DNA of 64,000 nucleotides from Turnera subulata. Lineage: Eukaryota; Streptophyta; Magnoliopsida; Malpighiales; Passifloraceae. The stretch is taken from positions 1 to 64,000 of the forward strand of contig JAKUCV010005692.1 of assembly GCA_028386065.3 (NCBI GenBank). The letters run 5' to 3'. Of this stretch, positions 22,001-32,198 are shown piece after piece. Below the pieces are notes generated by a model. It was given only the letters and a program-made list of their open reading frames with translations, did no database searches and was not told where the DNA came from. The position numbers and the translations under genes were made by a program. The stretch's first letter is position 1. Each line of letters starts with the position of its first letter.

Positions 22001-24151
22001 ACGGAGTTCTTCAAAAGCATTTTGCAATTCTTCAAAAGTAAAAGCTTCATTTGAGAGAGAAGTACTTACCTCTTCCGGTGGTTCTTCCTGTGCCATGAGA
22101 CAAAGGTTGGCCATCTCCTCTTCCTCGCTAGCATAATATTAACGAGCTTCTTCTTGTGCCCAATGCCTATGCCTAGTGAAACAAATAGGAGCAGTATGTC
22201 CTATTCTATTGCAATAATGATAAATGACATTTGGATTGTGCATTCTCCTAGGTTGATAGTAATTACTAGGTTGTCTATGCTTGTTTGCTCTACTAGTCTT
22301 GTTATCCTTTGTTTTAGCCATAGATTTTTTAGGTTTAGGCTCAAATTTCTTCCTTTTAGGTTCATTCCTAAAACCTAATCCATGCATAGTAGATTGCAAG
22401 TTATCTAAAATAGAGGTCAAGTTGTTATGAGGGGTGTTGAACTTCTTTAAGGTGGTTTCAAGTTTTTCAACTTGTTCCTTTAAAGAGTTACATGATGAAC
22501 TTTACTTAGGTGAGTTCTCGGGTTTGTTAGCACTCCTTTTTCCGAAAAACTTGTTTTCTCTATTAAGTTTTTCGTTTTCACTAGACAACTTCTCAACATC
22601 TTTTCCTAATATCGTAAGTTGTTTCTTTACATCTTTGTTGATTTTAGTGGCACTAACATATTCTCCACGGAGTTCTTCAAAAGCATTTTGCAATTCTTCA
22701 AAAGTAAAAGCTTCATTTGAGAGAGAAGTACTTACCTCTTCCGGTGGTTCTTCCTGTGCCATGAGACAAAGGTTGGCCATCTCCTCTTCCTCGCTAGCAT
22801 AATATTAACGAGCTTCTTCTTGTGCCCAATGCCTATGCCTAGTGAAACAAATAGGAGCAGTATGTCCTATTCTATTGCAATAATGATAAATGACATTTGG
22901 ATTGTGCATTCTCCTAGGTTGATAGTAATTACTAGGTTGTCTATGCTTGTTTGCTCTACTAGTCTTGTTATCCTTTGTTTTAGCCATAGATTTTTTAGGT
23001 TTAGGCTCAAATTTCTTCCTTTTAGGTTCATTCCTAAAACCTAATCCATGCTTAGTAGATTGCAAGTTATCTAAAATAGAGGTCAAGTTGTTATGAGGGG
23101 TGTTGAACTTCTTTAAGGTGGTTTCAAGTTTTTCAACTTGTTCCTTTAAAGAGTTACATGATGAACATTCCCTAGGTGAGCTGCCGGGTTTCTTAGCACT
23201 CCTTTTTCCGAAAAACTTGTTTTCTTCCTTAAGTTTTTCGTTTTCACTAGACAACTTCTCAACTTCTTTTCCTAATATCCTAAGTTGTTTCTTTAGATCT
23301 TTGTTGATTTTAGTGGCACTAACATATTGTCCATAAAGTTCTTCAAAAGCCTTTTGCAATTCTTCAAAAGTAAAAGCTTCATTTGAGAGAGAAGTACTTA
23401 CCTCTTCCGGCGGTTCTTCCTGTGCCATGAGACAAAGGTTGGTCGTCTCCTCTTCCCCGCTAGTATAATAGTAACGAGCTTCTTCTTATGCCCAATGCCT
23501 ATGCCCAGTGAAACAAATAGGAGCAATAAGTCCTATTCTATTGCAATAATGACAAATGACAGTTGGATTGTGCATTCTCCTAGGTTGATAGTAATTAGTA
23601 GGTTGTCTATGCTTGTTTGCTCTACTAGTCTTGTTATCCTTTGTTTGAACCTTAGATTTTTTAGGTTTAGGCTCAAATTTCTTCCTTTTAGGTTCATTCC
23701 TAAAACCTAATCCATGCTTAGTAGATTGCAGGTTATCTAAAATAGAGGTCAAGTTCTTATGAGGGGTGTTGAACTTCTTTAAGGTGGTTTCAAGTTTTTC
23801 AACTTGTTCCTTTAAAGAGTTACATGATGAACATTCCCTAGGTGAGCTGTCGGGTTTCTTAGCACTCCTTTTTCCGAAAAACTTGTTTTCTTCCTTAAGT
23901 TTTTCGTTTTCACTAGACAACTTCTCAACTTCTTTTCCTAATATCGTAAGTTGTTTCTTTAGATCTTTGTTGATTTTAGTGGCACTAACATATTGCCCAC
24001 AGAGTTCTTCAAAAGCCTTTTGCAATTCTTCAAAAGTAAAAGCTTCATTTGAGAGAGAAGTACTTACCTCTTCCGGCGGTTCTTCCTGTGCCATGAGACA
24101 AAGGTTGGTCGTCTCCTCTTCCTCGCTAGCATAGTAGTAATGAGCTTCTTC

Positions 24152-25252
24152 TTATGCCCAATGCCTATGCCCAGTGAAACAAACTGGAGCAATATGTCCT
24201 ATTCTATTGCAATAATGACAGATGACATTTGGACTGTGCATTCTCCTAGGTTGATAGTAATTACTAGGTTGTCTATGCTTGTTTGCTCTACTAGTCTTGT
24301 TATCCTTTGTTTGAACCTTAGAGTTTTTGGGTTTAGGCTCAAATTTCTTCCTTGTAGGTTCATTCCTAAAACCTAATCCATGCTTAGTAGATTGCAAGTT
24401 ATCTAAAATAGAGGTCAAGTTCTTATGAGGGGTGTTGAACTTCTTTAAGGTGGTTTCAAGTTTTTCAACTTGTTTCTTTAAAGAGTTACATGATGAACAT
24501 TCCTTAGGTGAGCTCTCGGGTTTGTTAGCACTTCTTTTTCCAAAAACATTGTTTTCTTCCTTCAGTTTTTCGTTTTCACTAGACAACTTCTCAACATCTT
24601 TTCCTAATATCGTAAGTTGTTTCTTTAAATCTTTGTTCATTTTAGTGGCATTAATATATTCTCCACAGAGTTCTTCAAAAGCAATTTGCAATTCTTCAAA
24701 AGTAAAAGCTTCATTTGAGAGAGAAGTACTTACCTCTTCCGGCGGTTCTTCCTGTGCTATGAGGCAAAGGTTGGCTGTCTCCTCTTCCTCGCTAGCATAA
24801 TAGTAATGAGCTTCTTCTTGTGCCCAATGCCTATGCATAGTGAAACAAACAGGAGCAGTTTGTCCTATTTTATTGCAATAATGACAAATGACATTTGGAT
24901 TGTGCATTCTCCTAGGTTGAGAGTAAATACTAGGTTGTCTATGCTTGTTTGCTCTACTAGTCTTGTTATTCTTTGTTTGAGCCTTAGATTTTCTAGGTTT
25001 AGGCTGAAATTTTTTCCTTTTAGGTTCATTCCTGAAACCAAATCCATGCTTAGTCGATTGCAAGTTATCTAAAATAGAGGTCAAGTTCTTATGAGGGGTG
25101 TTGAACTTCTTTATGGTGGTTTCAAGTTTTTCAACTTGTTCCTTTAAAGAGTTACATGATGAACATTCCCTAGGTGAGCTCTCGGGTTTCTTAGCACTCC
25201 TTTTTCCAAAAAACTTGTTTTCTTCCTTAAGTTTTTCGTTTTCACTAGACAA
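24152..25252 (-). CDS. Longest open stretch of the array (366 residues, two zinc knuckles)
   Basis: The frame runs from MSSENEKLKEENKFF in one unit through a complete unit boundary (YYYASEEEETANLCLIAQEE) into the next, ending at the TAA that replaces Gln in the WA-Q-EEA word at about 24150. It contains two knuckles, CHYCNKIGQTAPVC and CHYCNRIGHIAPVC. A similar stretch of 358 residues lies at 28706-29782 and one of 263 residues at 27482-28273. They show that units are translationally continuous when the recurrent stops are absent. The first Met is internal to a coiled coil and is unlikely to be a true start. Confidence 0.5.
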   Translation of the reverse strand: MSSENEKLKEENKFFGKRSAKKPESSPRECSSCNSLKEQVEKLETTIKKFNTPHKNLTSILDNLQSTKHGFGFRNEPKRKKFQPKPRKSKAQTKNNKTSRANKHRQPSIYSQPRRMHNPNVICHYCNKIGQTAPVCFTMHRHWAQEEAHYYYASEEEETANLCLIAQEEPPEEVSTSLSNEAFTFEELQIAFEELCGEYINATKMNKDLKKQLTILGKDVEKLSSENEKLKEENNVFGKRSANKPESSPKECSSCNSLKKQVEKLETTLKKFNTPHKNLTSILDNLQSTKHGLGFRNEPTRKKFEPKPKNSKVQTKDNKTSRANKHRQPSNYYQPRRMHSPNVICHYCNRIGHIAPVCFTGHRHWA

Positions 25253-28085
25253 CTTCTCAACTTCTTTTCCTAATATCGTAAGTTGTTTCTTTAGATCTTT
25301 GTTGATTTTAGTGGCACTAACATATTGTCCATAGAGTTCTTAAATAGCATTTTGCAATTCTTCAAAAGTAAAAGCTTCATTTTAGAGAGAAGTACTTACC
25401 TCTTCCGGCGGTTCTTCCTGTGCCATGAGACAAAGTTTGGTCGTCTCCTCTTCCTCGCTAGCATAATAGTAACGAGCTTCTTCTTGTGCCCAATGCCTAT
25501 GCCCAGTGAAACAAACAGGAGCAATATGTCCTATTCTATTGCAATAATGACAAATGACATTCGGACTGTGCATTCTCCTAGGTTGATAGTAATTACTAGG
25601 TTGTCTATGCTTGTTTGCTCTACTAGTCTTGTTATCCTTTGTTTTAGCCATAGATTTTTTAGGTTTAGGCTCAAATTTCTTCCTTTTAGGTTCATTCCTA
25701 AAACCTAATCCATGCTTAGTAGATTGCAAGTTATCTAAAATAGAGGTCAAGTTGTTATGAGGGGTGTTGAACTTCTTTAAGGTGGTTTCAAGTTTTTCAA
25801 CTTGTTCCTTTAAAGAGTTACATGATGAACTTTACTTAGGTGAGTTCTCGGGTTTGTTAGCACTCCTTTTTCCGAAAAACTTGTTTTCTCTATTAAGTTT
25901 TTCGTTTTCACTAGACAACTTCTCAACATCTTTTCCTAATATCGTAAGTTGTTTCTTTACATCTTTGTTGATTTTAGTGGCACTAACATATTCTCCACGG
26001 AGTTCTTCAAAAGCATTTTGCAATTCTTCAAAAGTAAAAGCTTCATTTGAGAGAGAAGTACTTACCTCTTCCGGCGGTTCTTCCTGTGCCATGAGACAAA
26101 GGTTGGTCGTCTCCTCTTCCTCGCTAGCATAATAGTAATGAGCTTCTTCTTATGCCCAATGCCTATGCCCAGTGAAACAAACAGGAGCAATATGTCCTAT
26201 TCTATTGCAATAATGACAAATGACATTTGGACTGTGCATTCTCCTAGGTTGATAGTAATTAGTAGGTTGTCTATGCTTGTTTGCTCTACTAGTCTTGTTA
26301 TCCTTTGTTTGAACCTTAGATTTTTTAGGTTTAGGCTCAAATTTCTTCCTTTTAGGTTCATTCCTAAAACCTAATCCATGCTTAGTAGATTGCAAGTTAT
26401 CTAAAATAGAGGTCAAGTTCTTATGAGGGGTGTTGAACTTCTTTAAGGTGGTTTCAAGTTTTTCAACTTGTTCCTTTAAAGAGTTACATGATGAACATTC
26501 CCTAGGTGAGCTGTCGGGTTTCTTAGCACTCCTTTTTCCGAAAAACTTGTTTTCTTCCTTAAGTTTTTCGTTTTCACTAGACAACTTCTCAACTTCTTTT
26601 CCTAATATCGTAAGTTGTTTCTTTAGATCTTTGTTGATTTTAGTGGCACTAACATATTGTCCACAGAGTTCTTCAAAAGCCTTTTGCAATTCTTCAAAAG
26701 TAAAAGCTTCATTTGAGAGAGAAGTACTTACCTCTTCCGGCGGTTCTTCCTGTGCCATGAGACAAAGGTTGGTCGTCTCCTCTTCCTCGCTAGCATAATA
26801 GTAATGAGCTTCTTCTTATGCCCAATGCCTATGCCCAGTGAAACAAACAGGAGCAATATGTCCTATTCTATTGCAATAATGACAAATGACATTTGGACTG
26901 TGCATTCTCCTAGGTTGATAGTAATTAGTAGGTTGTCTATGCTTGTTTGCTCTACTAGTCTTGTTATCCTTTGTTTGAACCTTAGATTTTTTAGGTTTAG
27001 GCTCAAATTTCTTCCTTTTAGGTTCATTCCTAAAACCTAATCCATGCTTAGTAGATTGCAAGTTATCTAAAATAGAGGTCAAGTTCTTATGAGGGGTGTT
27101 GAACTTCTTTAAGGTGGTTTCAAGTTTTTCAACTTGTTCCTTTAAAGAGTTACATGATGAACATTCCCTAGGTGAGCTGTCGGGTTTCTTAGCACTCCTT
27201 TTTCCGAAAAACTTGTTTTCTTCCTTAAGTTTTTCGTTTTCACTAGACAACTTCTCAACTTCTTTTCCTAATATCGTAAGTTGTTTCTTTAGATCTTTGT
27301 TGATTTTAGTGGCACTAACATATTGTCCACAGAGTTCTTCAAAAGCCTTTTGCAATTCTTCAAAAGTAAAAGCTTCATTTGAGAGAGAAGTACTTACCTC
27401 TTCCGGCGGTTCTTCCTGTGCCATGAGACAAAGGTTGGTCGTATCCTCTTCCTCGCTAGCATAGTAGTAATGAGCTTCTTCTTATGCCCAATGCCTATGC
27501 CCAGTGAAACAAACAGGAGCAATATATCCTATTCTATTGCAATAATGACAAATGACATTTGGATTGTGCATTCTCCTAGGTTGATAGTAATTAGTAGGTT
27601 GTCTATGCTTGTTTGCTCTACTAGTCTTGTTATTCTTTGTTTGAACCTTAGAGTTTTTGGGTTTAGGCTCAAATTTCTTCCTTGTAGGTTCATTCCTAAA
27701 ACCTAATCCATGCTTAGTAGATTGCAAGTTATCTAAAATAGAGGTCAAGTTCTTATGAGGGGTGTTGAACTTCTTTAAGGTGGTTTCAAGTTTTTCAACC
27801 TGTTTCTTTAAAGAGTTACATGATGAACATTCCTTAGGTGAGCTCTCGGGTTTGTTAGCACTCTTTTTTCCGAAAAACTTGTTTTCTTCCTTAAGTTTTT
27901 CGTTTTCACTAGACAACTTCTCAACATTTTTTCCTAATATCGTAAGTTGTTTCTTTAAATCTTTGTTGATTTTAGGGGCATTAACATATTCTCCATAGAG
28001 TTCTTCAAAAGCATTTTGCAATTCTTCAAAAGTAAAAGCTTCATTTGAGAGAGAAGTACTTACCTCTTCCGGCGGTTCTTCCTGT

Positions 28086-28157
28086 GCTATGAGGCAAAGG
28101 TTGGCCGTCTCCTCTTCCTGTGCTATGAGGCAAAGGTTGGCCGTCTCCTCTTCCTCG
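28086..28157 (-). repeat. 36-bp in-frame duplication inside one array unit
   Basis: The word CTGTGCTATGAGGCAAAGG followed by TTGGCCGTCTCCTCTTC occurs twice in a row, making the peptide EETANLCLIAQE double. It adds exactly 12 codons, so the frame is kept. It explains the single 702-bp unit (27454-28156). Confidence 0.9.
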
Positions 28158-30227
28158 CTAGCATAATAGTAATGAGCTTCTTCTTTTGCCCAATGCCTAT
28201 GCATAGTGAAACAAACAGGAGCAGTATGTCCTATTCTATTGCAATAATGACAAATGACATTTGGATTGTGCATTCTCCTAGGTTGATAGTAATTACTAGG
28301 TTGTCTATGCTTGTTTGCTCAACTAGTCTTGTTGTTCTTTGTTTGAGCCTTAGATTTGCTAGGTTTAGGCTGAAATTTCTTCCTTTTAGGTTCATTCCTA
28401 AAACCTAATCCATGCTTAGTAGATTGCAAGTTATCTAAAATAGAGGTCAAGTTCTTATGAGGGGTGTTGAACTTCTTTATGGTGGTTTCAAGTTTTTCAG
28501 CTTTTTCCTTTAAAGAGTTACATGATGAACATTCCCTAGGTGAGCTCTCGGGTTTCTTAGCACTCCTTTTTCCGAAAAACTTGTTTTCTTCCTTAAGTTT
28601 TTCGTTTTCACTAGACAACTTCTCAACTTCTTTTCCTAATATCGTAAGTTGTTTCTTTAGTTCTTTGTTGATTTTAGTGGCACTAACATATTGTCCATAG
28701 AGTTCTTAAATAGCATTTTGCAATTCTTCAAAAATAAAAGCTTCATTTGAGAGAGAAGTACTTACCTCTTCCGGCGGTTCTTCCTGTGCCATGAGACAAA
28801 GTTTGGTCGTCTCCTCTTCCTCGCTAGCATAATAGTAACGAGCTTCTTCTTGTGCCCAATGCCTATGCCCAGTGAAACAAACAGGAGCAATTTGTCCTAT
28901 TCTATTGCAATAATGACAAATGACATTTGGATTGTGCATTCTCCTAGGTTGATAGTAATTACTAGGTTGTCTATGCTTGTTTGCTCTACTAGTCTTGTTA
29001 TCCTTTGTTTTAGCCATATATTTTTTAGGTTTAGGCTCAAATTTCTTCCTTTTAGGTTCATTCCTAAAACCTAATCCATGCTTAGTAGATTGCAAGTTAT
29101 CTAAAATAAAGGTCAAGTTCTTATGAGGGGTGTTGAACTTCTTTAAGGTGGTTTCAAGTTTTTCAACTAGTTTCTTTAAAGAGTTACATGATGAACATTC
29201 CTTAGGTGAGCTCTCGGGTTTGTTAGCACTCCTTTTTCCGAAAAACTTGTTTTCTTCCTTAAGTTTTTCGTTTTCACTAGACAACTTCTCAAAATCTTTT
29301 CCTAATATCGTAAGTTGTTTCTTTAAATCTTTGTTGATTTTGGTGGCAATAACATATTCTCCATAGAGTTCTTCAAAAGCATTTTGCAATTCTTCAAAAG
29401 TAAAAGCTTCATTTGAGAGAGAAGTACTTACCTCTTCCAGCGGTTCTTCCTGTGCTATGAGGCAAAGGTTGACCGTCTCCTCTTCCTCGCTAGCATAATA
29501 GTAATGAGCTTCTTCTTGTGCCCAATGCCTATGCATAGTGAAACAAACAGGAGCAGTATGACCTATTCTATTGCAATAATGACAAATGACATTTGGATTG
29601 TGCATTCTCCTAGGTTGAAAGTAATTACTAGGTTGTCTATGCTTGTTTTCTCTACTAGTGTTGTTATTCTTTGTTTGAGCCTTAGATTTTCTAGGTTTAG
29701 GCTGAAATTTCTTCCTTTTAGGTTCATTCCTAAAACCTAATCCATGCACAGTAGATTGCAAGTTATCTAAAATAGAGGTCAAGTTCTTACGAGGGGTGTT
29801 GAACTTCTTTAAGGTGGTTTCAAGTTTTTCAACTTGTTCCTTTAAAGAGCTACATGATGAACTTTATTTAGGTGAGCTCTCGGGTTTATTAGCACTCCTT
29901 TTTCCGAAAAACTTGTTTTCTTCATTAAGTTTTTCGTTTTCACTAGACAACTTCTCAACTTCTTTTCCTAATATCGTAAGTTGTTTCTTTACATCTTTGT
30001 TGATTTTAGTGGCACTAACATATTCTCCATGGAGTTCTTCAAAAGCATTTTGCAATTCTTCAAAAGTAAAAGCTTCATTTGAGAGAGAAGTAATTACCTC
30101 TTCCGTGTGTTTTCCTGTGGCATGAGACAAAGGTTGGCCATCTCCTCTTCCTCGCTAGCGTAATATTAATGAGCTTCTTCTTGTGCCCAATGCCTATGCC
30201 TAGTGAAACAAATAGGAGCAGTATGTC

Positions 30228-31013
30228 CTATTCTATTGCAATAATGATAAATGACATTTGGAATGTGCATTCTCCTAGGTTGATAGTAATTACTAGGTTG
30301 TCTAAGCTTGTTTGCTCTACTAGTCTTGTTATCCTTTGTTTGAGCCTTAAATTTTTTAGGTTTTGGCTGAAATTTCTTCCTTTTAGTTCATTCCTAAAAC
30401 CTAATCCATGCTCAGTAGATTGCAAGTTATCTAAAATAGAGGTCAAGTTCTTATGAGGGGTGTTGAACTTCTTTAAGGTTGTTTCAAGTTTTTCTACTTG
30501 TTCCTTTAAAGAGTTACATGATGAACATTCCCTATGTGAGCTCTCGGGTTTCTTAGCACTCCTTTTTCCGAAAAACTTGTTTTCTTCGTTAAGTTTTTTG
30601 TTTTCACTAGACAACTTCTCAACTTCTTTTCCTAATATCGTAAGTTGTTTCTTTAAATCTTTGTTGATTTTGGTGGCATTAACATATTCTCCATAGAGTT
30701 CTTCAAAAGTATTTTGCAATTCTTCAAAAGTAAAAGCTTCATTTGAGAGAGAAGTACTTATCTCTTCCTGCGGTTCTTCCTTTGCCATGAGACAAAGGTT
30801 GCTCGTCTCCTCTTCCTCACTGTCGGTTGACTCATAACTGGAATCACCTCCCCAGGAAATATACGCTCGTTGCTTCTTATAGGGCTTCTTTTGCTTGCCT
30901 TCCTTTGCTTTTGGGCACTTGGGTTTGATGTGCCCAACCCCTCCGCACCCATAGCACTTAGGCGGAACGGATTGCTTCCTTCCTTTCTTCTCAATTTTTT
31001 TCGCATGAGGCAA
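30228..31013 (-). pseudogene. Gag C-terminal region with first zinc knuckle, start of the array
   Basis: Starts in MPHAKKIEKKGRKQSVPPKC and has the first knuckle CYGCGGVGHIKPKC (C-x2-C-x4-H-x4-C), a basic KAKEGKQKKPYKKQRAYISW, then the acidic SSYESTDSEEEE that leads into the first array unit. Zinc knuckles bind element RNA in the particle. The copia-type order knuckle - basic - acidic 'SDSEEEE.NLCLMA' - coiled coil is what identifies the array's origin. A 1-bp deletion near 30386 shifts the frame before the unit's own knuckle. Upstream, gag has been fused to the truncated LTR at 31013/31014. Confidence 0.8.
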
Positions 31014-32012
31014 CTCTTAACTCTCAACGATATTAGCTGAGTCTCAATTCTCTAGGATATTAGCTCATAAAAACTTGTATGAATGTATATCAGTGAATGG
31101 TTAATATATGGAGAGTTGATTCATTTTAAAAGAGAGGTTTAACACCTCTATTTCTAAGTCTGAAAACTTATATGACCGTTGGGAAAATATCCTGAACACC
31201 TTTTGATGAGATAAACATTGAAATCTGCAAAAGGTTTCTGACCATAACGGCACAACATCAATGTTTATGATCACAACATCGATGTTTAGGCAGTAAATAT
31301 GAATTTTGGGACCAACAGTCACAAGAACATCGATGTTTTGAGCTTCTGCCGAAACATTTTGAAGACATTGTGTACAAGAACATCGATGTTTAGAATCACA
31401 ACATCGATGTTTTGAGCTACTGCCAAAACATTTTAAAGACAATGGTCATCAGAACATAGATGTTCAAAATACCAACATCGATGTCTTGATCAGAACATCG
31501 TTGTTTAAAATCCCAACATCGATGTTTTGGTCAGAACATTGATGTTTGGAATCCCAACATCAATGTTTTGAGCTTCTGCTCCTTTTTGATATGTCATTTC
31601 AAAACAAATCAAACATCGATGTTTAGAGCTCAAAATTCATTTTCATGATTGATAAAAAAAAATGCTATTTTGATGCATGAGGAAAATTGATTTTGTTTGA
31701 GCTAATATCTTAGAAGATTTTGAGTGTTAACCTTTTACAATTAGTTTCTTAAATCTTCTAGTTTTTCTCTTCTAATCTTCTGCTCTTCTTCACTTCACAT
31801 CTTTGAGTGAGATAGATCTTGTGCTCTTCTTCACTTCACATTTGTGCTCTTTGAGTGAGAAAGATCTTGTGCTCTTCTTCACTTCGCATTTTGTGCTCTT
31901 TGAATGATTTCTTTTTGCTTCGGGTCTGTCGTCATTTTGAATCAATGTCGGTTTGTCAATATCAAAACCTGTATGAGATGAAGAGGCATTAGCAAAACAG
32001 TATTTTCTAACA
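31014..32012 (-). repeat. 5' LTR of the array-bearing copia element, inner end deleted
   Basis: Matches 14119-15113 of the left LTR, from CAACTCTCAACGATATTAG to the end CTAACA at 32012. The ~425 bp that would complete its inner end, the primer binding site and the start of gag are absent; the LTR joins the gag zinc-knuckle region directly. It contains about 12 AACATCGATGTT-type palindromes (31253-31625). The target duplicate GTTTT follows at 32013. Confidence 0.85.
31253..31627. repeat. Cluster of AACATCGATGTT palindromes in the right LTR
   Basis: About 12 copies of the 12-base palindrome or one-base variants, for example at about 31277, 31326, 31379, 31400, 31516 and 31615. Order and spacing follow the left LTR, with one pair fewer near 31326. 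Confidence 0.85.
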
Positions 32013-32017
32013 GTTTT

Positions 32018-32198
32018 ATGCCTGCTTCGAAGTTATCTTGGTTAGTGTCTCTCTAAATATATTCTATCCTTGGTTGGTATCTCTTTGACTCTATCTAAAT
32101 GTGTTTTATACTTCGTTGGTATCTCATCGGCATTTAAGCTTTTTGACAGGGGGAGTAGAAGTTTAAAGATTTTGACATAATCAAAAAAATGGGGAGAT
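32018..32198 (+). other. 3' internal spacer and polypurine tract of a plus-strand copia
   Basis: Continues 13440-13693 once the inserted element is removed. It has GACAGGGGGAGTAGAAG and ends in TCAAAAAAATGGGGAGAT, a SIRE-type polypurine tract directly before an LTR start TGTTGTTCGC at 32199. Confidence 0.65.

Larger units (their letters stand above)
16137..30817 (-). repeat. 22-copy tandem array of a 666-bp gag-derived coding unit with a CCHC zinc knuckle
   Basis: Unit borders, set at the word CGCTAGCATAAT, fall at 16137, 16801, 17467, 18131, 18797, 19462, 20128, 20794, 21460, 22126, 22792, 23458, 24124, 24790, 25456, 26122, 26788, 27454, 28156, 28822, 29488, 30153 and 30818. Spacing is 666 bp except for deletions of 2, 1, 1 and 1 bp (near 17871, 19129, 30110 and 30386) and one 36-bp gain near 28086-28121. 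666 is 222 codons, so the frame carries over from unit to unit. Each unit encodes, in order: an acidic head (EEEETANLCLMAQEEPPEE), SNEAFTFEELQNAFEELYGEY, a coiled-coil-like stretch (KKQLTILGKEVEKLSSENEK), a Cys-containing CSSCNSLKEQVEKLETTLKK, a basic stretch (NEPKRKKFEPKPKKS) and the knuckle CHYCNRIGHIAPVC (C-x2-C-x4-H-x4-C). This is the region between the gag knuckle and protease of SIRE-like copia elements. Most units carry one nonsense codon, so no giant protein can be made. Confidence 0.92.
13694..32012 (-). mobile_element. Non-autonomous Ty1/copia-derived element with a 22-unit internal array, TSD GTTTT
   Basis: The left end TGTTAGG (13694) and right end CTAACA (32012) are flanked by GTTTT on both sides (13689-13693, 32013-32017), the 5-bp duplication left by copia integrase. 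In minus-strand order it holds: 5' LTR (32012-31014, its inner end missing), a gag piece with the first zinc knuckle, the 666-bp array, an env-like ORF, a polypurine tract (15128-15114) and the 3' LTR (15113-13694). No protease, integrase, RT or RNase H sequence remains, so it depended on other elements to move. It is 18.3 kb long because of the array. The primer binding site and gag start were lost, apparently by a deletion after insertion. Confidence 0.85.

Noticed and set aside
16163..30456. Plus-strand open frames of 71-122 residues repeated through the array (MLNFFKVVSSFSTCSFKEL, MCPMPMPSETNRS types)
   Set aside because: They are antisense shadows of the minus-strand units; the minus strand has the zinc knuckles and copia order, and the plus-strand products are just repeated hydrophobic sequence.
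16137..30817. A single giant multi-knuckle protein encoded by the array
   Set aside because: The unit length keeps frame, but about two dozen stop codons and four frame-breaking indels interrupt it; the longest open stretch is 366 residues.
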